This document shows, piece by piece, positions 9,080 through 19,004 of a stretch of 49,793 nt of DNA. Both the position numbers and the translations under genes were made by a program. The first letter of the stretch is position 1. Every line of letters starts with the position of its first letter. Origin of the DNA: an uncultured Rhodospirillales bacterium. GTDB taxonomy: Bacteria; Pseudomonadota; Alphaproteobacteria; Acetobacterales; Acetobacteraceae. The notes below the pieces were generated by a model. That model did no database searches. It had not been told where the DNA came from and was given only the letters and a program-made list of their open reading frames with translations. The stretch covers positions 1 through 49,793 of the forward strand of contig CAIJTR010000123.1 of NCBI GenBank assembly GCA_903823665.1, written 5' to 3'.

Positions 9080-9206
9080 AGCTGGAGGCCGAGTGGTTGT
9101 GCATGATTGCTTGCCCGGTTCGGTCAAGAAAGCTAGACCGCACCGTCAATCATCCGAGCCCTGCGCGGTTGCAGAAGGGTCGGTATCGGCAAGCACGGAG
9201 GCGGTG

Positions 9207-10259
9207 GTGACGATTTTGCTGACCGGCGCTGCCGGCTTTATCGGATATCACACCGCTGAGGCTTTGCTGGCGCGTGGCGAGCAGGTGATCGGCGTGGACA
9301 ACCTCACGCCGTATTATGATGTCCGTCTGAAACAGGCGCGGCTGGCCAACCTTGCGGACAAGCCGGGATTTAAGTTCATCGAGCTCGATCTGGCCTCCCG
9401 CGATGATATGGCGCGGCTGGCAACCTTGCATCCCGGCATCACCCGTATCGTGCATTTGGCGGCACAGGCGGGCGTGCGTTATTCGATGATCGATCCGTAT
9501 TCCTATGTGGCGTCCAACGTGATGGGCCATCTGGGTGTGTTGGAGTTCGGGCGGCATCTGAAGCGGTTGGATCATCTGGTCTATGCCAGCTCGTCCTCCG
9601 TCTATGGCAGCAATCAGCGCGTGCCGTTCGCCGAGGCGGACCGGGTGGACACGCCAATGTCGCTCTATGCCGCGACCAAGCGTGCCGATGAGCTGATGAG
9701 CCATTCTTATGGCCATCTCTACGGCATGGCGCAGACCGGTTTGCGCTTCTTCACTGTTTATGGCCCGTGGGGCCGGCCGGACATGGCGTATTACAGCTTT
9801 GCCGAGGCGATCATGGCAGGGCGTCCGATCCAGCTTTACGACGATGGCACGGTGCGGCGGGACTTCACCTATATCGACGACATCGTGGCCGGTGTGGTCG
9901 GCGCGCTCGATCATTCGCCACAGGTAGCACCGGGCCAGCCTCCGGTGCGGGTGCTCAACATCGGCAACAACCGAAGCGAGCCGGTGTCGGCTTTGGTGGA
10001 ATTGCTGGAGCAGGGGCTGGGGCGGAAGGCGATCATCGAATATGCCGAGCGTCCTGCAGCCGACGTGGCCGAGACCTGCGCCACCATTGACGAAATTGCC
10101 GCTTTGACCGGCTTCTCACCGGCGACCCCGCTTTCCGAGGGTGTGCCGCGCTTTGTCGAATGGTACCTGCGCTGGTCGCATGAAAGTGATGCACGCGGCA
10201 GCGCCGTGATTGAGGCCGGCAGTCGCAACGCTGGGTCGTTGCTGGCTGATGTCGTCTGA
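9207..10259 (+). CDS. NAD-dependent epimerase, UDP-glucuronate 4-epimerase-like
   Basis: 350 residues from the GTG at 9207, chosen because GGAGG lies five bases upstream and the Rossmann motif follows at once; a longer frame from 9093 adds 38 unrelated residues. Extended SDR: TGAAGFIGYH NAD-binding motif, DNLTPYYDVRLKQARL, HLAAQAGVRYS, and catalytic Tyr/Lys in SLYAATKRADE. The pattern, with FFTVYGPWGRPDMA, is that of the UDP-GlcA 4-epimerase branch, which makes UDP-galacturonate for polymer synthesis. The C-terminus overlaps the next start. Confidence 0.85.
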   Translation: MTILLTGAAGFIGYHTAEALLARGEQVIGVDNLTPYYDVRLKQARLANLADKPGFKFIELDLASRDDMARLATLHPGITRIVHLAAQAGVRYSMIDPYSYVASNVMGHLGVLEFGRHLKRLDHLVYASSSSVYGSNQRVPFAEADRVDTPMSLYAATKRADELMSHSYGHLYGMAQTGLRFFTVYGPWGRPDMAYYSFAEAIMAGRPIQLYDDGTVRRDFTYIDDIVAGVVGALDHSPQVAPGQPPVRVLNIGNNRSEPVSALVELLEQGLGRKAIIEYAERPAADVAETCATIDEIAALTGFSPATPLSEGVPRFVEWYLRWSHESDARGSAVIEAGSRNAGSLLADVV

Positions 10260-13200
10260 TCTGCAGACGCCAGCACCTGGATTTACGCTGGGCGGCGTGG
10301 GGTATGTCGATCATCTGTCCTTTGAGCTGATCAGCGGCTGGGCGTGGGATCCGGCTTTGCCGGACACGCCGGTCAGTGTGGAGTTGCTCGACGGTGAGCG
10401 CGTGTTGCTGCGCATTTGCTGTGATCTCTATCGTCCCGATCTGCGCAAGCTTGGGGCAGGCGACGGCCGGCATGGGTTTGTCATTCACAGCCCCTCGCGC
10501 TTCCTGGATGGGGCGCGGCATTTCATCCGCATCCGCCGGCAATCCGATGGCTGTATCCTTGATGGCGGTGCGGCGTGGATTGAGCGGTCACTTATGGCGT
10601 TGAGCCAGAGTGGACGCGACGGGACGGTGCAGGCGTTGTTGCGCCAGACCGTATCGGCCGACATCGCCAGCGCCACCCGCCCGGAGGATTTGGCGGCGTG
10701 TCTCGCCATGCTTTCCGAGGGGATGGCCAATGTTGTCAATGCCCGTGTGGCGCTGGCAGCGGACAAGCGTGCGGCGGCACAGCGTGCGTTACGTGACGTG
10801 GTGGAGCAGGCGGGGTGGCAGGACACGCTGGCGGCGTTGGCGGGCCGGATGCAGCGTGAGCACCCATCTTTGTATGTGCCGGTGCATGAGGTGCCTGAGG
10901 TCTCGGTGATCGTTGTTGCCACCGACGACTTTGCTTCGACCTATCGCTGTCTGGCCAGTCTGGTGGCGCAGAGTCCAGCTTCGGTTGCCATGGAGGTGAT
11001 CCTCGTCGACGACGCCAGCAGCGATGAGACGTTGCTGGCGGGATTGCTGCTAACCGGCGGCATCCGGTTGATCCGCAATGCTGAGCCGCTGGGTCTGCCT
11101 GCCAGCCGCAATGCCGGTGCAGCGCGGGCGCGTGGCCGTTTGCTGGTGTTTCTCGATCGCGACACCGAGACGTGTGCCGGCTGGCTGGAGACATTGGTGG
11201 CGAGTGCCGCGCATGGCATTGGGCTGGTGGGTTCAATGTCGCTCGACAGCGCCGGTCAGGTTTGGCAATGCGGGGCCATCCTCTGGCGCCTGGGCGATAT
11301 TTGGCCATGGGGACGTGGCAGTCCTGCGGGCACCCAGGGGCTACGGCATCTGCGCGACACTGATCTGCTGGCCGACGGTGCGACCCTGATCGAGGCAGGC
11401 CTATTCGCCCGGATTGGCGGCTTCAGCGACGAATTTCCAGCAGGGCCGATGGCCGCGGCTGATCTGGCATTTCGCGTACGAGCCGAAGGGCTGCGTGTCG
11501 TCGTGCAGCCGGCGAGCCAGCTGGTTTGGCGGGGCCCCGAGGCTGTGGTGCCCGCGCGTCAGCTGCAGATTTTGCTTAAACGATGGGAGACGCCGCTTTC
11601 AGTGCATCGCTTCACTGGTCAGATGCCGGCGCTCGAGGCGGCACGGAGCGTTCTGCGCCGTGCTCTTTATGTCACAACCACGCTGCCGGTGCTTGCCCCG
11701 GATGGCGGTCTGCCGTCTCATCTGCAGGCGCTGCTGGAACTCGGCTTTGCCGTCAGCCTTTGGTCGCAGGTCGAGGCCAGCCCGCTGGAGCGTCACACGG
11801 CAGCACTGCTGGAGCGGCACGGCGTGCAATGCCTCGGTTCGTTCTGCACGCTCGCTGAAGCGGTCGAGAGCATGAGCGCCCGGCCTGAGCTGATCTATCT
11901 GCATGGGTTACGCCTTGCTGATCAGGCCGCTGAGGTGCGCCTGCGGCTGCCGCGTGCCAGGATCATCTGTCAGGTAGAGCCGAGTACAGTCCGGACGGAT
12001 GCGACAACCGACGATCTGCAGGCGCTGGGCTGGGTGGATGGCGTGCTCGTGGCGTCCGACAAGCAGGCCCAGACGCTGCGTGACGCCATGCCCGCGCTGC
12101 TGGTGTGGGTGGCACCGACCCCGTTGCTGCGCCAAAAGCCGCGTCGCAGCTTTGCCTTGCGCACCGGCTTTGCCTGTCTCAGTGATTTCAGTGACCCGCG
12201 TGACGTGGCGGCCGTACATCATCTTGCCGAGGCGGTGATGCCCCGGCTGCGCAGCCGTCTGGCAGCGCGTCAGCATCATGCGGAGTGCTATCTCATTGGC
12301 CCCAACATGCCGGCTGAATTGGCCGGTCTGCAGGAGGCCGATCTGCACGTGATCGGGTTTGTGCCGGTACTGGCTGACATGCTGCACCGGCTGCGCTGTA
12401 CGCTGTTGCCGCCCGGCGGTGCCGTGGGCGAGGCGGCCCAGCGCATGGTGCTCGACAGTTTCGCGCATGGCCTGCCCTGCGTGATCGGGCACTGCATGGC
12501 CGAGGCGCTGGCCTTGCCGGAGACGCTGCGCTTTCTGGTGGCCGACGGTGATGACGCCATTGCCGCCACCTTGGTGGCGCTGCATGAGGATGCCGGGCTG
12601 AATGCCAGTCTGGCGGAGGCGGGGCTGGAATTTCTGGCGGAGCGGCATGGCGCCAGCCTGCTGCGTGTGACGCTGGCGCAGGCCGTGCGGCATGCGCCAC
12701 GCATACAGCTAGGCTTTGCCGATGATGGAGAGTCTGCGCGCGAAGGCGAGGCAGAGCGGATCACGGATCAGCCGGGCTGCCTGGAGCATGAGATCGAATA
12801 TTGCGGTCCCGGCCATATTCGCGGCTGGGTTGTGGATATTTTGAACCCACAGCGCCGCGTTCGGCTGATGGCGCGATTTGCCGGCAGCGGCCGCTCGCAG
12901 AGCCTGGTTGCCGACGAAATGCGGCCCTACCGGCCCCGTGGCCAGCAGCATTGCGGCTTTACGCTGCGCTGGAACCCGTTCGCAGATGGCTTTGCCGTGG
13001 CGATCACCAGCGAGGGGTCTGGTTTGGGAGATATCGCGGGCCAGGCGACCCAGGCGGCTGCGGTGATGGCGGCACTTCCACCGCGCCGGGTGACGGTGGT
13101 GGTGCCGGTCTATGGCGGCCTGGAGGAGACGTTGTGTTGCCTGCGCAGTGTGCACGCGGCGCGTGGCGAGACCGCCCATCGTGTGCTGATCATCGATGAT

Positions 13201-15621
13201 TGCAGCCCTGATCCACAGCTGAGCCAGGCGGTGGCAAGCTTTGCCGCCGAGATGGGCTTTGCCTACCGCAGATTGACGGTCAATCGCGGCTTTGTCGGCT
13301 GCGTCAATCTCGGCATGGCCAGTTGTCCTGACGATGATGTGGTGCTGCTCAACGCCGACACGGAGGTGGCGGATTTCTGGCTCGACCGCCTGCACCAGGC
13401 GGCACAGCGTCATCCGCGCATTGCCAGTGTGACGCCGATGTCCAACAACGCGTCGATCATGAGCATTCCGATGCTGCCGGGGGCAACAGCGATGCCGGGT
13501 GGCCGGTCATTGGCCGAGATGGACGCGCTGTGCAGCGCGTTTGATGACGGCGTGCTGCATGACGTGCCGACGGCGCACGGGTTTTGCATGTATATAAGCC
13601 GGGATGCGCTCGACGATGTCGGCCTGTTCGATGCTGAGTTGTTCGGCCGTGGCTATGGCGAGGAAAATGATTTCTCGCTGCGTGCCCGCGACCGTGGCTG
13701 GCGCAATGTGGTGACGGCGAATGTGTTCGTCCGCCATGTCGGATCGGTGTCATTTTCGACCAGTCAGGCGGCCTTGCTGGAGCGCAATCTGGCTCTGCTC
13801 AATCAGCGCCATACCGGCTACGACCAGGAAGTGGCGGCGTATATCGCCATTGACCCGCTGCGCCGGCTGCGCGCCCGGGTGCAGCTGGCCATGTGGTGCG
13901 AGGATGCGAGGCGCGCGGGCCGGCCGGTTGTGGTGATGGTGGCGCTCGCACTGCCCGGCGGCACGATGCGCCATGTCGAGCAGTTGAGCGATGCGATGGC
14001 GCAGGACGGAACACCGGTGCTGTGGGTGCGCAGCGACAGCATTCATGCGGTCACACTCGGTGATCCCGCGGGGCTGGCCGTGCTGCGCTACGCAGGGCCG
14101 CGGGCGGAGGCCGAATTGCTCGCCGATCTGCTGACGCTGCGGCCGGGTTTGGTGCACGTGCATCATGTGCTCGACCTCGCCGGCTCGGTGCCCGCGTTGC
14201 TGATGCGATCCGGGCTGCCGATGGTGATCACGGCGCATGATTATTTCTTCGGCTGCCCGCGGGTGACGCTGCTTGAGGCGTCCGGCCGGTTCTGTGAGGC
14301 CCCGGCGGCGGAGCATTGTGCGCCGTGTCTGACGGGTGCGCCGCATGAGGCGATGCATCCGAGCCTGCGCGAACTTGCTGCGTCCGGTGAGACGTGGCGT
14401 GGCCATTGGGCGGCGTTTCTGGCGCATGCGGCGCAGGTGATCGTCCCGTCGCGGGCGGCGGCACTTTACATGGCGCGGATGTTCCCCGAGGTGCACTTCA
14501 GTGTGCGGCCGCATCCGCAGGCTGTGCCACCGGCAAGCCGCGTGCGTGCGGCAGATGAGCCCGGCTATCTCGTGGGGGATCCAAACCGCATTGCGGTGAT
14601 CGGGGCTATCGGGCCGCATAAGGGCTCAGCCTTGCTGCATGAGCTGGTCAGCCACTGCCATCGTCACGAGCCTGATCTGCGCTTTATCATTGTCGGCCAT
14701 ACCGACCGCGATGCGGTGCTGGAGCGGTATTCCAATGTCGAGATCACCGGCAAATATGAGTCGGCCGAGGCGCTGGACCGAATCGCCGATGCAGGATGCG
14801 TGGCGGCGTTGTTCCTCAGCCCCTGGCCGGAGACCTATTGCTTCACATTGTCTGAAGCACTGCTGGCCGGGCTGACACCGGTTGCGCTTGACCGTGGTGC
14901 CGTCGGCGAGCGCCTGCATGATCTTGGCCAGGGCGTGGTGCTGGCCGAGAATTGTGGTGTTGCGGGGATTGTTGAAGGTTTGCGAATTGCGGGCCGCACG
15001 CCGCTGCAACCCATTCTGCCGCCGCTCTCCATCGACGGGCATTATCCGGATTTGTTCGCTGATTACTATGCAGCTTTGCCGAAGGCGTCAGCGCCGCCGT
15101 TGCTGCTTGGCCCCCGTCAGGGCGTGATGGCGGATCTCTGGTGTGAAATCAGGATCGAGCTGGCACTTTATGCAGGGCTGCGCCCGGGCCTGCGGCCGAC
15201 CCATGTCATGCTGCGGATGTGGAATCATGACATTCACCCGTCCCGTCTTCTCACCGCCTGGCTGGAGGGGGCTCCGGCTACGGCTATGACATTGCCGTGC
15301 GGGACGATTGGTGAGGTGGCGCTGGCGGTGCCGCAGGGCGGGGATGAGCTGCTTTGGTTGCGTTGCGAATTTGATGATGTGAGCCCGCTGGGTGGCGGCG
15401 ACCCGCGCTGGGCTGCATCCACATTGCACGGCGTGGCGTTGGTCTATGCTGATGGTGTGCGGCTGGAAAGCAAGGCACTGCCGGCCGCGGACGGTGATGT
15501 GATTTCGCTCACTCCACCTGACCCGGTCCCTGCAGCGGCTGTGCCTGTGGCTGCGGACTCTCCGTCGACGGCATTGCCAGCATCGGGGTTTGCAACGCCG
15601 GAGCAGGTGTTGCCCCAGTAA
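10249..15621 (+). CDS. Giant multi-domain glycosyltransferase (two GT2 and two GT-B-like modules)
   Basis: 1790 residues from the ATG at 10249. Modules by DNA position: a beta-sandwich-like domain at 10300-10570 (ISGWAWDPALPD); a GT2 domain from about 10895 (VSVIVVATDDF, FLDRDTET); a GT-B-like region at 11660-12690 starting ALYVTTTLPVLAPDGGLPS; a second beta-sandwich-like domain at 12790-13010 (GHIRGWVVDILNP); a second GT2 from 13086 (VTVVVPVYGGLEETL, LLNADTEV); a GT4 module at 13930-15050 (LALPGGTMRHVEQLSDAM); and a C-terminal beta-rich domain. One chain could perform several successive transfers, or some modules may be inactive. Its 3' end overlaps the convergent beta-helix gene by 113 bp. 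Confidence 0.9.
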   Translation: MSSDLQTPAPGFTLGGVGYVDHLSFELISGWAWDPALPDTPVSVELLDGERVLLRICCDLYRPDLRKLGAGDGRHGFVIHSPSRFLDGARHFIRIRRQSDGCILDGGAAWIERSLMALSQSGRDGTVQALLRQTVSADIASATRPEDLAACLAMLSEGMANVVNARVALAADKRAAAQRALRDVVEQAGWQDTLAALAGRMQREHPSLYVPVHEVPEVSVIVVATDDFASTYRCLASLVAQSPASVAMEVILVDDASSDETLLAGLLLTGGIRLIRNAEPLGLPASRNAGAARARGRLLVFLDRDTETCAGWLETLVASAAHGIGLVGSMSLDSAGQVWQCGAILWRLGDIWPWGRGSPAGTQGLRHLRDTDLLADGATLIEAGLFARIGGFSDEFPAGPMAAADLAFRVRAEGLRVVVQPASQLVWRGPEAVVPARQLQILLKRWETPLSVHRFTGQMPALEAARSVLRRALYVTTTLPVLAPDGGLPSHLQALLELGFAVSLWSQVEASPLERHTAALLERHGVQCLGSFCTLAEAVESMSARPELIYLHGLRLADQAAEVRLRLPRARIICQVEPSTVRTDATTDDLQALGWVDGVLVASDKQAQTLRDAMPALLVWVAPTPLLRQKPRRSFALRTGFACLSDFSDPRDVAAVHHLAEAVMPRLRSRLAARQHHAECYLIGPNMPAELAGLQEADLHVIGFVPVLADMLHRLRCTLLPPGGAVGEAAQRMVLDSFAHGLPCVIGHCMAEALALPETLRFLVADGDDAIAATLVALHEDAGLNASLAEAGLEFLAERHGASLLRVTLAQAVRHAPRIQLGFADDGESAREGEAERITDQPGCLEHEIEYCGPGHIRGWVVDILNPQRRVRLMARFAGSGRSQSLVADEMRPYRPRGQQHCGFTLRWNPFADGFAVAITSEGSGLGDIAGQATQAAAVMAALPPRRVTVVVPVYGGLEETLCCLRSVHAARGETAHRVLIIDDCSPDPQLSQAVASFAAEMGFAYRRLTVNRGFVGCVNLGMASCPDDDVVLLNADTEVADFWLDRLHQAAQRHPRIASVTPMSNNASIMSIPMLPGATAMPGGRSLAEMDALCSAFDDGVLHDVPTAHGFCMYISRDALDDVGLFDAELFGRGYGEENDFSLRARDRGWRNVVTANVFVRHVGSVSFSTSQAALLERNLALLNQRHTGYDQEVAAYIAIDPLRRLRARVQLAMWCEDARRAGRPVVVMVALALPGGTMRHVEQLSDAMAQDGTPVLWVRSDSIHAVTLGDPAGLAVLRYAGPRAEAELLADLLTLRPGLVHVHHVLDLAGSVPALLMRSGLPMVITAHDYFFGCPRVTLLEASGRFCEAPAAEHCAPCLTGAPHEAMHPSLRELAASGETWRGHWAAFLAHAAQVIVPSRAAALYMARMFPEVHFSVRPHPQAVPPASRVRAADEPGYLVGDPNRIAVIGAIGPHKGSALLHELVSHCHRHEPDLRFIIVGHTDRDAVLERYSNVEITGKYESAEALDRIADAGCVAALFLSPWPETYCFTLSEALLAGLTPVALDRGAVGERLHDLGQGVVLAENCGVAGIVEGLRIAGRTPLQPILPPLSIDGHYPDLFADYYAALPKASAPPLLLGPRQGVMADLWCEIRIELALYAGLRPGLRPTHVMLRMWNHDIHPSRLLTAWLEGAPATAMTLPCGTIGEVALAVPQGGDELLWLRCEFDDVSPLGGGDPRWAASTLHGVALVYADGVRLESKALPAADGDVISLTPPDPVPAAAVPVAADSPSTALPASGFATPEQVLPQ

Positions 15622-16567
15622 GCCCGCGCAGCCGGTTGCCGGACAACATGGCCAAGGTTTCCGTGGCGTTGCGCACGAAGATGCTGTCATAGGTGGCCAT
15701 GACGGCGAAATTGTTGCGGCTGACGACGATCCACGGCGTTGGCTGCGCCACACCCTCGGTGCCGATGTTGATGGCAGCTTCGGGCTTCTGCGACAGCGGG
15801 CCTTTTTCGATCACGTTGCCACGCGCCAGCAATGCGCCGCCGATCGGCAGCTCGATCTGATAGCGCGAATTGCCGCGTGCGCCGTCCTGCAGGTCGCAAT
15901 TTAAGACCTCGGTGCGGGCCGCGCGCGACTTGATGTGGCTGCCGAAATGCGTCTCGAAGAACCGGCTACGCTCAATTTGCAGGAGCTTGATGCGATCGGC
16001 GGAAATGCCGCCGGCACAGGTTTCGCTGTGGCTTGGGTCAGTGCAAGCACCGTTCTGCAGGAACTCGCTGTCGCGCACGATAAGTGAGGACTCTGGCGAG
16101 GCATTGGCCACGATGCCGGTCTGATTGCCGGTCAGACGCAGGTGCTCGACCGTCAAATCCGCCCCCTCCAGCCTTATGCCGGCAGCGTCGCCCGTGCTGT
16201 TCAGCGCACGGTTCAAGCTGAAATTGCGCAGGGTGACGTGTGACGCGGTGACCACGAGCAGCGCCTTGTTGTCGCAAGCCGGCCCGGTGACGATGGTGTT
16301 GCTGCCGGCCCCTTCGATGGTCAGATCATCCACCGCGATCACCGCACAATCATGATAGGTGCCTGCGGCGAGCACGATCCGGTCACCCCGGCGGGCATGG
16401 GCGAGTGCGCTGGAGAGAGAGGTGAAGCGCCGCGTGCTGCCGACCTGCAATGTTGCCGCGTGTGCATCCGGGAGTGCGCCGAGCATAAGCAGAAGCACAG
16501 ATGCCAGTAAAAACGGCCTGCGCGATGATGGTCTGCCGCGTGAGAAGTCGAACTTGGCAGCTGTCAT
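15509..16567 (-). CDS. Secreted right-handed beta-helix protein
   Basis: 352 residues from the ATG at 16567; an in-frame ATG at 16600 and a TTG at 16660 are alternatives. The N-terminal signal peptide has RRPFLLASVLLLMLGALPDAHA with cleavage after AHA. The mature protein shows parallel beta-helix (pectin-lyase-like) repetition: LTIEGAGSNTIV, VTLRNFSLNRA, LTVEHLRLTGNQTG, LIVRDSEFLQNGA, LLQIERSRFFE. The C-terminus is Pro/Gln-rich. Secreted beta-helix proteins in EPS loci are often lyases or epimerases acting on the polymer, but no catalytic set was identified. Last gene of the minus-strand XrtA operon, 137 bp after the kinase gene. Confidence 0.8.
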   Translation of the reverse strand: MTAAKFDFSRGRPSSRRPFLLASVLLLMLGALPDAHAATLQVGSTRRFTSLSSALAHARRGDRIVLAAGTYHDCAVIAVDDLTIEGAGSNTIVTGPACDNKALLVVTASHVTLRNFSLNRALNSTGDAAGIRLEGADLTVEHLRLTGNQTGIVANASPESSLIVRDSEFLQNGACTDPSHSETCAGGISADRIKLLQIERSRFFETHFGSHIKSRAARTEVLNCDLQDGARGNSRYQIELPIGGALLARGNVIEKGPLSQKPEAAINIGTEGVAQPTPWIVVSRNNFAVMATYDSIFVRNATETLAMLSGNRLRGLTGATPAPALQTPMLAMPSTESPQPQAQPLQGPGQVE

Positions 16568-16704
16568 GCAGTGGCGCGATGGGCTTTGGTAACGCAGCAT
16601 CCCTATCAGCACCCACCCCAAAACATGCACGAATATGACGGTATGACGACCTCCACACAATCACGTATAATCGTGTTTATATCAGCAAACTGGTAAAGAT
16701 TAGT

Positions 16705-17736
16705 TTAGAAAAGCTTCCAACCTTCAGTGCCGTTTTGGGTGGTATGACAGGTCATCACCTGACCCTCCTCGCGGCCGAGCGCGCGAATGACATCGACGCG
16801 GCGCTGTGGGTCGACCAGGAAGGTGATGAAGCCGCCGCCACCGGCGCCGGAGACCTTGCCGGCGCGCGCGCCTGCGCCCAATGCGGTCTCGACCACATGA
16901 TCGATGCGGCTGTTGCTGATCCGGCTGGCCAGCCGCTTTTTGGCCTCCCAGGATTTGCGCATGAAGGCGGCGAAATTGTCGAAATCGCCTTTCAGCAGGC
17001 ATTCCTTCATGCCGATGGCGTCAGCCTTGATCTCGTGCATGGCATCGAGCGTGGTGTGATCATGGGTTTTGGTGAGGTTGGCAGTCTGCTCATCGATGAT
17101 CGAGGCCGAGGAGCGTGACACGCCGCTGTTGAATAACACCAGCGAGGTCTCGAACTCGGACATGATCCAGTTCTTCACCCGCAACGGATTGACGATGACG
17201 CGGTTCTCAGTGTGGAACTCCATGAAGTTCACGCCGCCGAATGTGGCTGCATACTGGTCCTGGCGGCCGCCGCTGAGGCCCGCGTCAATGCGCTCGATGG
17301 TAAATGCCAGATAGGCGATCTCGTATTCGCCGAGCGGCAGGTTGAGATATTCGACGAAGGCTTTGACCAGCGAAACCACCATGGTGGACGACGTGCCAAG
17401 GCCCGAGCCCGGCGGTGCGTCACAAAAGGTGGTGATGCGGCAGGGCAGCGGGCGACCCTGGTTGAAATCGGCGACCATGCGGCGATAGACGGCGCGGTGT
17501 AGGATCAAGGCACCTTCGAGCGGGATGTCGCCATCGGCGGGCATTTCCACATAGCCGTCGATGTCACTGGCGCGGAAGCTGACCATGTTGTTATCGGCGG
17601 GTTCGATGATGGTGTAGGCGTAAAGGTCGATGGTGACGTTGAGCACCATGCCGATATGCTCGTCGCAATAGGGCGACACATCGGTGCCGCCGCCTCCCAG
17701 ACCCAGCCGCAGCGGCGCGCGAGAGCGCACGATCAT
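16705..17736 (-). CDS. GHMP sugar kinase, heptose-7-phosphate kinase (HddA)-like
   Basis: 343 residues. N-terminal RSRAPLRLGLGGGGTDVSPY, the GHMP ATP-binding motif PPGSGLGTSSTMVVSL, GGRQDQYAATFGG and the C-terminal motif SGAGGGGFITFLV place it with D-glycero-D-manno-heptose-7-phosphate kinase and related sugar-1-kinases. The product would be a sugar-1-phosphate for nucleotide activation. The partners expected for GDP-heptose synthesis (GmhA, HddC) are not in the window, so the true substrate may differ or they lie elsewhere. The start overlaps the upstream glycosyltransferase stop by four bases (ATGA). Confidence 0.85.
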   Translation of the reverse strand: MIVRSRAPLRLGLGGGGTDVSPYCDEHIGMVLNVTIDLYAYTIIEPADNNMVSFRASDIDGYVEMPADGDIPLEGALILHRAVYRRMVADFNQGRPLPCRITTFCDAPPGSGLGTSSTMVVSLVKAFVEYLNLPLGEYEIAYLAFTIERIDAGLSGGRQDQYAATFGGVNFMEFHTENRVIVNPLRVKNWIMSEFETSLVLFNSGVSRSSASIIDEQTANLTKTHDHTTLDAMHEIKADAIGMKECLLKGDFDNFAAFMRKSWEAKKRLASRISNSRIDHVVETALGAGARAGKVSGAGGGGFITFLVDPQRRVDVIRALGREEGQVMTCHTTQNGTEGWKLF

Positions 17737-19004
17737 GGCGTCTGTCCTTCTAAACCAGCGGTTTCTTGTTCGTGAGCGGCAGCGGTTTCCTGCAGCAGCG
17801 CGTCAAAGCCGCGCAGTCGCTCCTGCCAGATATAGGCGGACATCACCTTGTTGCGGGCGGCCTGACCCAGGGCGATGCCGTGCTGTGCGCCGTCGGGTCC
17901 AGTGACTGACAGGCAGTGCGCGGCGAACGTCTTGGTATCATCGGCGAGCAGCAATTCCGAGCCGGGCGCGGCGTCGATGCCCTCCAATGCGCCTGACGTC
18001 ACCACCACCGGGCGGGCCATGGCCATGCCTTCGAGCACTTTGTTCTGAATGCCGCGGGCGATCAGCATCGGCGCCACGCAGGCGGTGGCGTAGGCGAGAT
18101 GTGGCCGCATGTCGGGAATACGGCCGGTGACGAAGATGCCGTCACCCGCAAGCGCCTGCACGCTCGGGGCGGGGTTGGAGCCGGCGATGTGGAACTGCGC
18201 ATCCGGCCGGCTGCGGCGGATCAATGGCAAGACATCTTGTGCAAACCAAGTGACCGCATCGACATTGGGCTTGTAGTCCATGGTGCCGGTGAACAGGTAG
18301 TTGGGCCGTTGCGTGTCATAAGGCGGCGCGTAGGCACGGCACGGGTCGAAATAGACGTGATCAACGCCACTGGCGATGCCGCGAATATGAGCGCTGGCCT
18401 GGGGCTGCAGCTGTTTGAACAGGCCGGCCTCGGCGTCGGTGACGAACGTGCTCCAGTCACAACGCTTGGCGATTTCAGCTTCCAGCGCCGCTGTTTTTTG
18501 CCATTCGCGGTTGTGCACCCAGCGCATCGGGAATGTGCCTGTCTCGGCATAGGCGCGCCATTTCTCTGAATCGACGTCGGCGAGATCGACGATGCTCACC
18601 GCCTTGTGCCAGTCCTGGCCGAGCACGTAGGAGGCCATGTTCGACGAGCAGACGAAGATCACCTTCGGCCGGACGCGGGCGAGCACATCGCGCACCCAGC
18701 CGGCGAGGCCGCGATCCCGGAAGAAGGTCACACTCAGCGGCTCGCCGGTGAGCAGGCCGCGCAGGCAGGTGATGCGGGCGCGTTTGCGGTCGAGCGGGGC
18801 GAAATAGCTGTCGGCGCAGATTTCCTGGATGACCGGGATATGTGCCATGTCGGCGGGGTCATCGACGAGGCAGCCGAGATGCACGCGATGGGTTTTGGCC
18901 AGATGCCGCAGGATCTGCAGCGGGCGGATTTTCTCCCCCTTGATCGGCGGGTAGGGAATACGCTGGGTGAGAAACAGCAGATTCGGCAGCACAGACTCGC
19001 TCAC
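17733..19004 (-). CDS. XrtA-associated glycosyltransferase (Stp1-type, GT4)
   Basis: 423 residues from the GTG at 19004, which overlaps the xrtA stop (GTGA); a longer frame to 19307 lies inside xrtA and is not protein-like. The N-terminus PNLLFLTQRIPYPPIKGEKI is characteristic of the sugar transferase found with PEP-CTERM/EpsH systems. GT-B C-terminal features include LFTGTMDYKPNVDAVTWFA, FHIAGSNPAPSV, VTGRIPDMRPHLA and IQNKVLEGMAMARPVV. It acts in the cytoplasm on the lipid-linked glycan. Translationally coupled on both sides. Confidence 0.9.
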   Translation of the reverse strand: MSESVLPNLLFLTQRIPYPPIKGEKIRPLQILRHLAKTHRVHLGCLVDDPADMAHIPVIQEICADSYFAPLDRKRARITCLRGLLTGEPLSVTFFRDRGLAGWVRDVLARVRPKVIFVCSSNMASYVLGQDWHKAVSIVDLADVDSEKWRAYAETGTFPMRWVHNREWQKTAALEAEIAKRCDWSTFVTDAEAGLFKQLQPQASAHIRGIASGVDHVYFDPCRAYAPPYDTQRPNYLFTGTMDYKPNVDAVTWFAQDVLPLIRRSRPDAQFHIAGSNPAPSVQALAGDGIFVTGRIPDMRPHLAYATACVAPMLIARGIQNKVLEGMAMARPVVVTSGALEGIDAAPGSELLLADDTKTFAAHCLSVTGPDGAQHGIALGQAARNKVMSAYIWQERLRGFDALLQETAAAHEQETAGLEGQTP